From: Taibaiella sp.
Lineage (GTDB): Bacteria; Bacteroidota; Bacteroidia; Chitinophagales; Chitinophagaceae
Length of the DNA: 64,000 nucleotides
Reading direction: 5' to 3'
Assembly (NCBI GenBank): GCA_021740995.1
Contig: JAIOYR010000003.1
Location: forward strand, 53,761-117,760
Each line of letters opens with the position of its first letter. Position 1 is the stretch's first letter. The notes beneath the pieces are model-generated. The model was not told where the DNA came from. It saw only the letters and a program-made list of their open reading frames with translations, and did no database searches. Below are positions 32,974 to 43,000 of the stretch, piece after piece. A program made the translations under genes and the position numbers.

Positions 32974-35900
32974 ATGCAAGAAAAATCATTCTCATTCAGC
33001 GAGGAGCGTTTTAACAGGCTTTTTCCTTTCTATTTTTTGCTCGACAAAAACCTGACAGTTATTTCTTTAGGAAAAAGCATGTCTAAAATATCTGCACTTT
33101 CAGCCGGAGACTTTTTCTTTTCGAATAACTACATCAAGAGACCGGTAGTTGATTGTGAAACCTATGACGCGCTTTGTGCACTATCCGGGCAACTTGTGAT
33201 AATAGGTAGTAAAAAACAGCCAAATCTTTTGCTCAGGGGGCAGCTCGATCAATTTGATGGAGATTGCTTGTTGTTTGTCGGTACCCCATGGTTTGCCAAA
33301 GTAGCCCAGTTGAAAGAACATGACCTGACAATAAATGATTTTTCGATACACGATTCGATTGTAGACTTGCTGAACCTGGTACAAACACAGGAGATAACAA
33401 ATGGTGAGATGCGTGAATTAATACAAAAAATTAATCAGCAAGCCACCAAATTGCGTCTACGGGAAGATGAATTACAAGCTACGACAAACCGCCTGTCATT
33501 ATTGATTGCTAACATACGCGACCCGCTGCTAATGGAAGATGAGAATCAAAAGATAGTTTTCATGAATGATGCTTTCCGTAAAGCTTTCGGACTTGATGAG
33601 CAAACAGATAAATACTTTGGTGAAAGCGGTACGGAGATCACAAAAATGATTAGAGGTGCGTTTGAAGATTCGGATCAGTATTACAAATCTGTTGAACGAT
33701 TGACTGAGTCAAATGAGGCCACATACAATGAGGTTGTTAAATTGAAAGATGGCAGGGTTTTTACGAGAGATTTTAATCCAGTGACCATAAATGGAAAGAG
33801 TAAGGGGTATGTATGGAAATATGTAGATATTACAGACAGTAAATTACAGGAAAGCCAACTAAGTGCACAAAAGCAGTTTTATGAACAGATATTAAACCGG
33901 ATACCGGCAGATATTGTAGTTTTTGATAGTAAGCACAGATATCTTTTCCTGAATCCGGTAGCTATCAAAAATCCGGAGCTTAGAAAATGGATGATTGGAA
34001 AAGACGATGAGGAATACTGTAGGTACAGAAACAGAGACCAGTCGATAGCAAAAGAACGGAGAAGAATCTTTAACAATGTTGTAGCTTCTAAAGAGCAATT
34101 GGAATGGGAGGAACAGCTTCTTGATCCTGACGGGAATTTTCAATATCATCTTAGAAAGATGTTTCCTGTATTTGATGAAAATGGTGAACTGGAGATAATG
34201 ATTGGTTATGGGGTGAATATGACCGAAAGACGGAAGATTGAAGAACAGGTAAGAAAAAGTGAAGAGCGTTACCGTAGTATTTTTGACAATAGTCAGGCAT
34301 TAATATGCACTCATAGCCTTGATGGTAAGATAATAGAGGTGAACAAGGCCGCCGTGAAGACACTTGGATTTACCACAGACGAGTTGATCGGTAGCGCAAT
34401 CCATTCGTTGCTGCCTGAAAGCAGGAGGGCGGAATTTGATGATTATTACCTTGAGTCTATCAGAAAACAAGGTAAGGCAGAAGGAATAATGGTAGCTATA
34501 GACAGAAATGGGCATGACGTATACCTGCTTTATCAGAACTTTCTCGTTCCAAGCAACAGTGAAGAACCATATGTTATTGGATTTGCGCAAGACATCACCG
34601 CAAGAATCAATGCGGAAGTGGCGTTAAAGAAAAGTGAGGAGAAATACAGAGGCATTATTGAAAATATGCATTTAGGAATGGTTGAAATCTCAGCCGATAA
34701 CACTGTTTTGTATGCTAATAATAGCTTCATAGCAACGAGTGGCTATAGCTCAGACGAGTTAACTGGCCGAAAGATTAATGAGCTATTTTTTGCCAATGAA
34801 AGTATAGACGTTGCAAATGGTGCTATTGAACGAATAACAAAAGGAAAGTCAGACGCCTATGAGATTCAGGTGCAGAACAAACAAGGAGAAATGAAATGGT
34901 GGTTGGTCAGCGGTGCGCCCAAAATGGACATGGAAGGAAACTACATGGGGTCGCTCGGAATTTATCTTGATATTACGCCTCAGAAAAAAATGGAAATAGA
35001 ACTGAGGAAGGCCAAGACTGATGCAGAGCTATCTGCCTATTCTAAAGAGATGTTTCTTGCTAATATGAGCCACGAGATACGTACACCAATGAATGCGATC
35101 ATTGGCATTGGCAGGCTTCTGGGCAAAACAGAATTGGCAGCACAGCAAAAATACTATCTGGATATTATTGAAAATGCTTCCGGCAATTTACTTGTCATTA
35201 TTAACGACCTTCTTGATTTTTCTAAAATAGAGGCAGGCAAAGTAACACTGGAGCATATAGGGTTCAGTATCGGCAAGATTACCGAGAACGTTGTTCATAT
35301 CCTGAAGCACAAATGCGAAGAGAAGAATTTGATTATAAAATACCAGTGTAGCGACGAAATAGAACCGGTATTGATTGGCGATCCATACAGGATAAATCAA
35401 ATTCTTATTAATTTAATAGGGAATTCTATAAAATTTACGGACCGTGGTGAAATTAAAATAAGGTGCTCGGTTGAAAACGACAGTGACGAACAACAGTCTG
35501 TCTTGTTTGAAGTGGAAGATACAGGAATAGGAATGAGCGAAGAATTTCTTTCACATATCTTCGACAAATTTACACAGGAAGATGAAGGTATTACCCGGAA
35601 ATTTGGTGGAACCGGATTGGGAATGAGCATTAGCAAGCAACTGATAGAGCTGATGGGAGGTACAATAGAAATCCGCAGTTTGAAAAATATCGGAACCCAT
35701 ATATCATTCAGGATAACATTTCCTGTAGGCAGAAAGGACGACCTTCCAAGCGCCTGGAATCAGAAACCGGATACGGTAATACTGCATGGAAAACAGATAC
35801 TTCTTGTTGAAGACAATTATATGAATAGGGTGCTTGCCAGTACAATTTTGACACAATATGGAGCAAATATAACCGAAGCCGAAGATGGTGCAAAAGCTAT

Positions 35901-36570
35901 TGAGAAGCTCAGAAGTCGGAAATTTGATTTGATACTTATGGATATTCAAATGCCAATTAAAGATGGAATAGAAGCTACAAAGTATATTCGGGAAAATCTA
36001 GATAAAACCACGCCCATAATTGCTATGACCGCCAATGCATATAAGCGAGAGGAAGAGCGTTGTCTGGCAATAGGGATGAATGACTTCATATCCAAGCCAT
36101 TTGAAGAAGATAAATTTATATACCAAATTGCGCAGTGGTTGGGAGCTGCTACTACAAATACAGTTTTTCCTCAGCATGAAAACGAAGTTGATTCTCCTGA
36201 ATTGTTTGATCTGTCAAAGTTGATATCCACCAGCCGGGGGGATGAACAATTCATCACTATGATGCTGCAGATGTATGTACAAGAAATACCGAAAGCAGTT
36301 GAGGAACTTGAGAATGCCGCTGAGCTGAAAGACTTCATAGCTCTGGGTTCAATAGCTCACAGAATACGACCTTCGGTGCTGAGTTATGGAATCATCACTC
36401 TTGAAAAAAGTCTTGAGAAATTGGAAAGATTGAACGAAGAGTTTTTGGATGAAGAAGAGTCAATGGAAATAACGAGGAATATTTGTAGCACTTTGAATAG
36501 TGTGGTAGCATCATTCAGGCTGATTCTGGAAGGTAAGAATTTGAGTGATTTGTTTTCTTCCGTCAAGTAA
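32974..36570 (+). CDS. H-NOX-associated hybrid histidine kinase (HNOBA, multi-PAS, HisKA, HATPase, REC, HPt)
   Basis: An 1198-residue soluble kinase with no membrane helices. Residues ~1-150 look like an HNOBA domain (ERFNRLFPFYFLLDKNLTVISLGKSM), followed by a signalling coiled coil (to ~172). Four PAS domains span ~178-670 (for example KSEERYRSIFDNSQALICTHSLDGKIIEVN). HisKA has MSHEIRTPMNAIIG with the phospho-His near 700. HATPase shows DTGIGMS and GTGLGMSISK (~800-925). A receiver has LILMDIQMPIKDG with Asp near 989, and a C-terminal HPt-like helical domain (~1080-1180) has AHRIRPSVLSYG where AHTLKGS is usual. The path would be His-Asp-His to the sigma-54 activator or the single receiver. 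It is the last gene of the operon. Confidence 0.93.
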   Translation: MQEKSFSFSEERFNRLFPFYFLLDKNLTVISLGKSMSKISALSAGDFFFSNNYIKRPVVDCETYDALCALSGQLVIIGSKKQPNLLLRGQLDQFDGDCLLFVGTPWFAKVAQLKEHDLTINDFSIHDSIVDLLNLVQTQEITNGEMRELIQKINQQATKLRLREDELQATTNRLSLLIANIRDPLLMEDENQKIVFMNDAFRKAFGLDEQTDKYFGESGTEITKMIRGAFEDSDQYYKSVERLTESNEATYNEVVKLKDGRVFTRDFNPVTINGKSKGYVWKYVDITDSKLQESQLSAQKQFYEQILNRIPADIVVFDSKHRYLFLNPVAIKNPELRKWMIGKDDEEYCRYRNRDQSIAKERRRIFNNVVASKEQLEWEEQLLDPDGNFQYHLRKMFPVFDENGELEIMIGYGVNMTERRKIEEQVRKSEERYRSIFDNSQALICTHSLDGKIIEVNKAAVKTLGFTTDELIGSAIHSLLPESRRAEFDDYYLESIRKQGKAEGIMVAIDRNGHDVYLLYQNFLVPSNSEEPYVIGFAQDITARINAEVALKKSEEKYRGIIENMHLGMVEISADNTVLYANNSFIATSGYSSDELTGRKINELFFANESIDVANGAIERITKGKSDAYEIQVQNKQGEMKWWLVSGAPKMDMEGNYMGSLGIYLDITPQKKMEIELRKAKTDAELSAYSKEMFLANMSHEIRTPMNAIIGIGRLLGKTELAAQQKYYLDIIENASGNLLVIINDLLDFSKIEAGKVTLEHIGFSIGKITENVVHILKHKCEEKNLIIKYQCSDEIEPVLIGDPYRINQILINLIGNSIKFTDRGEIKIRCSVENDSDEQQSVLFEVEDTGIGMSEEFLSHIFDKFTQEDEGITRKFGGTGLGMSISKQLIELMGGTIEIRSLKNIGTHISFRITFPVGRKDDLPSAWNQKPDTVILHGKQILLVEDNYMNRVLASTILTQYGANITEAEDGAKAIEKLRSRKFDLILMDIQMPIKDGIEATKYIRENLDKTTPIIAMTANAYKREEERCLAIGMNDFISKPFEEDKFIYQIAQWLGAATTNTVFPQHENEVDSPELFDLSKLISTSRGDEQFITMMLQMYVQEIPKAVEELENAAELKDFIALGSIAHRIRPSVLSYGIITLEKSLEKLERLNEEFLDEEESMEITRNICSTLNSVVASFRLILEGKNLSDLFSSVK

Positions 36571-36625
36571 ATGGAATATTGCGCTAGTGCCGGGGTTGCA
36601 TATTTATAGTTGATCTTTGAAAAAT

Positions 36626-36677
36626 CTTTAGCAATCTATTGGTGGAAAAAGTAGTTTCAATCAATAGATTGCTAAAG
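36626..36677 (+). repeat. 16-bp perfect inverted repeat after the hybrid kinase gene
   Basis: CTTTAGCAATCTATTG and its exact reverse complement flank a 20-nt loop, 55 bp after the kinase stop. No T-run follows. It may be a factor-dependent terminator or an mRNA 3' stabiliser. Confidence 0.6.
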
Positions 36678-36952
36678 TTGTAATCATATCATATGACGAG
36701 GTTTTGGTGAGAGTTATCTATAGATTCAATTATAGTCAAAGCCAGACACGCGAAGTATTCACATAGAAATTTTCTACTTTATCCTAATTTATTCTTCATC
36801 TTTACATAAATGGCATGAATTTTATCTGTAAACGTGTGACTGACTAACTGATGAACTTTAGAGTTAGTTATCACAGTCATCATTTACCAGGTTGTTTCCA
36901 CTTAGTAGCTGTAAAATGCAATTATATGTGTATAGCAGCAGCGCGCCATGTG

Positions 36953-36992
36953 TATAAAAAAAAGTCAGCCTCCTGAAAGTGGAGGCTGACTT
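36953..36992 (-). terminator. Terminator of the giant surface-protein gene
   Basis: On the minus strand AAGTCAGCCTCC pairs perfectly with GGAGGCTGACTT around a 7-nt loop, followed by a run of eight T. It begins 33 bp after the stop codon. Confidence 0.9.
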
Positions 36993-37024
36993 CAAATCTA
37001 TCTAACCAAACAACTTTGGTAGCA

Positions 37025-40000
37025 TTATGGTTCAAACACCAATCTGACTATTGCAGTACTGCCATCTGCACCCGCAAACCTGCACATGTAGATGCCTGCT
37101 GCAAGCTCTTTTGGCAGTGATACTGTAGCAGCCGTTGTGGTTACTGTATACTGCGCCACTTGTTTTCCATCGATGGTGAATATGCTGAATATACCGTTTT
37201 GTGGCGCCTCTATTGTGAGCTGACCCGACGTAGGGTTAGGGTATACTTTGAGCACACCACCGTTTTCAAGAGTAGCTCCTTCTGTTTCCCCTGGTTTTGA
37301 GGTCAGTACAGTGATAGCCTTGGTTCTGAAGCAGCCTGTACCCAGTGTATAGGTAATGGTAGTAGCTGCAACACTATTGCCGGTAACTACACCTGTTCCT
37401 GATACTGATGCTATAGCAGGGCTGGCACTACTCCAGGTGCCACCGCCCGGGCTGCCGCCAAATGTGGTTGATGCCCCGTTTACAACCGTTGATGCTCCGC
37501 TTACATTGGGCAGATTGTTTATAGTTATAGTAGTTGTGCTGAAACAAGCTGGATTAATTCTGTAGCTAATTGTGACCGTTCCTCCGGAAATACCTGTAGC
37601 TAAGCCAGTTGAGATGTCGACAGTAGCTCTTGCTGTATTACTGCTCAGCCAAGTGCCACCGGGTGTAGCATTGGCAAGTGTAGTCGTAGTGCCAGGGCAC
37701 AACGGAGTCACTCCGGTAATAGATGCGACGGCCGGATTAACCGTAACTGACATAACAGCATAGGATCCGGTGCCGCCCACTGTATATCTTATATTTGCAA
37801 CGCCGGTACTAATGCCAGACAGCAAACCGGTTGATGCATTTATTGATGCCACAGCAGTATTGTCGCTACTCCACGTTCCACCGTACATTGGATGCGACAA
37901 TGTGCTATTTGTTTGTCCTACACATACAATAGGTAATCCAGTAATCGACGGTAGCGCCGGATCTACAATGATGTTTTTGGTTACTGTACATCCGCTGGCA
38001 GTAACATATGTGATTGTAGCAGCTCCAGTACTTACACCTGTGACATATCCAGAGGTGTGACCAGCTGAGACTACTGTAGCTCTTGCAGGATTAGAACTCG
38101 TCCAGGTTCCGGAGTAGCTGGAGTGATACGCGTAAATGGAACAACCTACAGCTACTCTGTCTAGTGAAGAAATAGGGGGGGCTCCCGGCTCTACGTACAT
38201 TGAATAAACCGCAGTACACCCTGCAGGAGAAGTGTAACCTATGTACACATAACCGTAAGAAACCCCAGTTACAACTCCTGTGCTGGCGTTTACAGTTGCT
38301 CTTGCAGTGTTATAGCTAAACCAGGTTCCTCCTGAAGCTGAACTACTCAGGGCAGTTGTAGCTCCTACACAGACTGCTGATGCGCCGGTAATAAATGGGA
38401 TGTTATTAATGGTAATCAGCCTCGAGGTTCTGCAGCCCGTAGGACTTGTGTATGTGAGACTAACCAAGCCTGAGCTAATACCTCGCACCCTGCCATATGC
38501 ATAAACCGTTGCAACTCCGGGATACGAAAGAGAAGCACTCCACGTTCCTCCATACGGACTGCCATAGAAGTCTGCATAATATCCCGCACATATACTGCTG
38601 ACACCGGATATGTCAGCACTAATTACATAGAAAGTCGCAAATGCTGAACAGCTGCCTACTGTATAGGTAATAGTGGCCGTTCCTCCAGAAATACCTGTAA
38701 CAAGACCTGTTGAAGGATGTACGCTCACATTTGCCGAGCTGCTACTCCATACCCCTCCTGCCGTAGGATGTGCCAATGTGCGGGTACCTCCAACACATGT
38801 GCTCAATACGCCGCTGATATGTGGAGAAATGGCGGCACTTACAGTAACTATTTTGGTGCTTATACACGAAGGGCCTGTTATATAACGAATAGCCACCCCC
38901 CCGCTGGAGACGCCTGTAACTAATCCTGTTGTTGCTCCGACCGTTGCCCTTGAATTGGTAGCAGACCAAGTTCCGCCTGCGCTGGAGTTTGTTAATGCAA
39001 TGGTTTGGCCAACACATACACCTGAAGGACCTGAAATGGCAGGAACGGCTGCATTGACGGTTACCGTATTTGTAGAACTGCATGCCCCGAAAGAGTAGGT
39101 AATAGTAACAATACCTGCACTGACGCTGGTAAGAGTAGGATAAATTGTCGAGAAGTAGGCAATTGTAGTGTCGCTGCTACTCCATACACCACCGGAAGGT
39201 GTAGCAGATAAATAGCCATAATTGCCAGCACACATTGTAAGTGTGCCCGTAATGGCAGATGGGCTGGGTGCAACAGTAAAGACAGCAGTTGATCTGCAGC
39301 CACCAACAGTATAGGTGACTACAGAAGTGCCTGCCGTGGTGCCTGTAGCTGTCAATAAACCTGAAGTGGCATTTATAGTGCCAAGTGTACTAGATGATAG
39401 CGACCATGTACCACCGGAAGGTGTAGCTGTAAGTGTAGTAGAGGTACCTGAGCAGAGTGAAAGGGTGCCGCTTATAGCGGACGTTGCCGCTGTTACAGTA
39501 ACTTCTCTGGTAGACGCACAGCCTGATGCCTGTGTGTACGATATAATAGCAGTACCTGGTGCTACTCCATAAACAAAACCCGCTGTACCAACCGTAGCTA
39601 CTGATGTAGCGGTACTGCTCCATGTGCCACCTCCCGGACTGCAGGATAGTGTTGTACCTGATCCGGTGCACATGGATGCGGTTCCGGCTATTGTGCCGGG
39701 AAGTGAGTTTACAGTGAGTGTGGCTGTTCTATAACAACCCGAACTCACCACATAACTGATAATTGCAGATCCTGTGCTTGCTCCTGTAGCCACACCTGTA
39801 CCGGCATCAATTGTTGCTATAGTAGTGTTGTTACTGCTCCATGCGCCTCCGGATGTTGTGTTGACAAGTGTGGTAGCGCTTCCCGGACACACTGATAATG
39901 AACCGGTGATTGCTGCTACTGCAGTATTTACTGTTACTTCGGTGATGCTAAAGCAACCCGGCGTTTTCCGGTAGGTGATGTTGGCAGTTCCGGCGCTAAT

Positions 40001-43000
40001 GCCAGTTACTGCACCTGTGCTTGCCGACACCGTAGCTATAGCAACATTGCTGCTGCTCCAGGTACCACCGGTAGTAGTGTTGGAAAGAATGCTACCCAGA
40101 CCCACACATATCAGTGCATTGCCTGTGTTGGCAGTAAGTGCTGCATTGACTGTGGCTATTGCCGATACCGAACAACTACCTAGTGCGTAAATAATTGTTG
40201 TTGTTCCTGTGCTTACACCGCTGATAATACCAGTGGCTACGTTAGCTGTTGCTATACTTGTGTTAGTGCTGCTCCAGTTTCCTCCGGTAGTTGCAGATGC
40301 CAATGCGGTAGTGCTTCCTGAGCATAAGGCAAGTGTTCCGGTTATAGCAGCAGGTGTAGCCATCACGGTTACTACCGCAGATGTGGTACAGCCGGCCAAT
40401 CCATAAATTATGGTTGTAGTTCCGGCGCTTACACCTGTTGCAACCCCCGTTGAGCTGTTTATTGTAGCCTTTGATGTATTACTGCTTGTCCATACACCTC
40501 CTCCGGGAGTTGTGCTCAGTGCTGTTGTCTGACCGGTACAAGTAATCAATGAACCGGTAATGGCAGTTGGCAATGGCTTTACGGTCATATCTCTGGTCGA
40601 GAAGCAGCCGTTGGCCAATGTGTACGTAATGGTATTAGTGCCAGCTGTAACACCAGTGACACTACCTGCAGTACCAAATATTGCTGCATCGGTACCTGAA
40701 CTGCTCCATGAACCTCCGCCTGGGCTACATCCCAGACTGACGGTAGCACCTTCGCATACTGAAGTTGGTCCGCTAATTGACCCGGGATTTGAATTAATAG
40801 TTACTGTGGCTGTAGCAAAACAACCTGCACTTAATGTATAAGAAATAGTAGCAGTTCCTGCACTGACTGGTGTGAGTACTCCGGTGGTTGCATTAATAGT
40901 GGCTTTTGTAGTATTACTGCTACTCCAGGAGCCTCCAGTGGTAGCGCTGCTAAGTGTAGATGTGTTGCCAAGACAAACCGATAATGATCCGGTGAATGTA
41001 GCAGGAGTTGTCCCTACTGTCACCGTTACCTTTCTACGACAACCGCTGGCTAGTGTGTAAGTAATGTCAACTGCACCAGCCGATATTCCGGTCACAATAC
41101 CGCTGCTTGCATCTACTGTGGCTCTTGAAGTATTGCCGCTGGTCCATGTACCCCCACTAGGAGTTGATGTCAATGTAGTCGTATTGCCTGTACAGATGGC
41201 AAGTGAACCACTTATCACACTTGGTCCTGCGTTTACCGTTACTACTGCTGTCACACTTATTCCTGTGAATGTATAGCTGATGGTGGCTGTACCCGACGCT
41301 ATACCCATTACATTTCCTGAGGCATCAACCGTGGCTATACTTGTGGCACCTGAGCTCCACGTGCCGCCGCTGGTAGCGTTGGCGAGCGTTACCGATGATC
41401 CTGAACATAATGTAAGTGTACCGGTTATTTCTGTTTCCAGAATACCGTTTACTGTTACTATAGCCGTAGCTGTATCGTTGCCACAGCCATTGGTTACTAT
41501 GTATGAAATTGTAGTAGTGCCATCTGACAAGCCGGAAACAATTCCGGAAGCGCTGCCTACGGTAGCAATATCGGTATTCGATGAAGACCACATTCCGCCG
41601 GTTGTAGTACTTGATAACGTAGTTGTGGTTAGTGCATCGATTTCTGTAGTTCCTGTAATTGTACCTGCATCAGGAGCCGGGTTGATGGTCATTACTGCAG
41701 TAACAGGTGCTGCATTGCAGATTCCGGGAAGTGAATAAGAAATTATTGTAGTGCCGCTGCCTAAGCCTGTTACAAGCCCGGTAGTTGCATTAACTGTTCC
41801 CACCGCTGTGTTGCTGCTGCTCCATGTTCCCCCGGGTACTGTACTGCTAAACGCGGAAGTTGTGCCCTGACAAATAACTGTTGTGCCGGAAATGGTGCCT
41901 CCCGGAGTTATAGCGTTGCAGAATCCTACCACACCTCCAAGGAAGTTTGACATTGGACCAGGATAAAGATCAAAGTTATTCAATGTGCCGCAGTTGCCGT
42001 TTCCACTATAATCGTACAGGCCTGTTATTGTTGTATTGCCCCAATAGGCTACTCCATCGTCGAACCTGTGGTACGCTTTCAGGTTTGCGTTGGCAGCTAT
42101 GTCACAGTGCATGTCAGCAGCTATTTCTGAACCAGACCTTACAACATTCCATACACGTGCCTCATCCATTGTTCCGCTGAAATTCTGAACCAAGGATGTC
42201 GAAGCGGATCCGTTTCCAAGTACCAGTGGCTCCGACTGTGAATAGACATTATACGTGAAGTTTAGCACTGATGCACCGTCGATATAAATGTTAGATCCGT
42301 TTGTAACTCCGCTATTGAATGTCATGGCAACATGATGCCAATGGTCGTCATTGAGAAGAACACCCGTAGAGATATCAGATGAGGTTGACCAATCAAATGT
42401 CATTAGCTCATCGTTTTTTAGAAATAGTCCATATGCGAATTGCTTTACAATTATACCCCTATACTCCGACCCTGCTCCAACAGTCCTTATCCACGCTTCT
42501 ATCGTACCATTGGTTATCTGTACAGATGTGTTGTTTCCGATTGTCACAATATCATCGGTGCCATCAAAGTTTAATCCTGTTGACGCAACATTAACCATAA
42601 CTGTGGTCGTCTTGGAGCAACTGCCTATAGATACGGTATAGGATATTATAGAAGTGCCGTTAGAAACGCCTGTAACAAGGCCGGAAGTTGTAGAGACAGT
42701 TGCTACAGAGGTGTTTGATGAAGACCAGACTCCTCCTGCTGTCATGTGTGAGAGGAAAGCAGGCGTGCCAACCGTTAAAGAATTATAGCCAACTATTGCA
42801 TCGAGATCTGCCGGAGATGCATTGATTGTCACTACAATTGTTGATGGACTAACCGCGCAACTCGCAGGAAGCGAATATGAAATCATGGCAGTACCGGGAG
42901 ATATGCCGGAGATCTCGCCTGTAGTGCTGTTTATGGTGGCTACTGCAGGGTCGCTGCTGCTCCATGTTCCGCCGCCAACAGATTGCGCAAGAGTGCTGGT

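Larger units (their letters stand above)
36571..37024. other. 454-bp intergenic region between convergent hybrid kinase and giant surface-protein genes
   Basis: It holds a 16-bp perfect inverted repeat (36626-36677) and the terminator of the giant gene (36953-36992). The middle is AT-rich with no credible coding frame. No sigma-54 promoter (GG-N10-GC type) was recognised by eye. Confidence 0.5.

Noticed and set aside
41280-41738. 152-residue plus-strand ORF and many like it between 37 and 44.4 kb
   Set aside because: They mirror the Ig-repeat units of the giant gene (repeated VPVI..VTV patterns) and have no independent support.
37308-41925. CRISPR-like regular repeats
   Set aside because: The repeats are ~216 bp, degenerate and coding; there are no short identical repeats with unique spacers and no cas genes.
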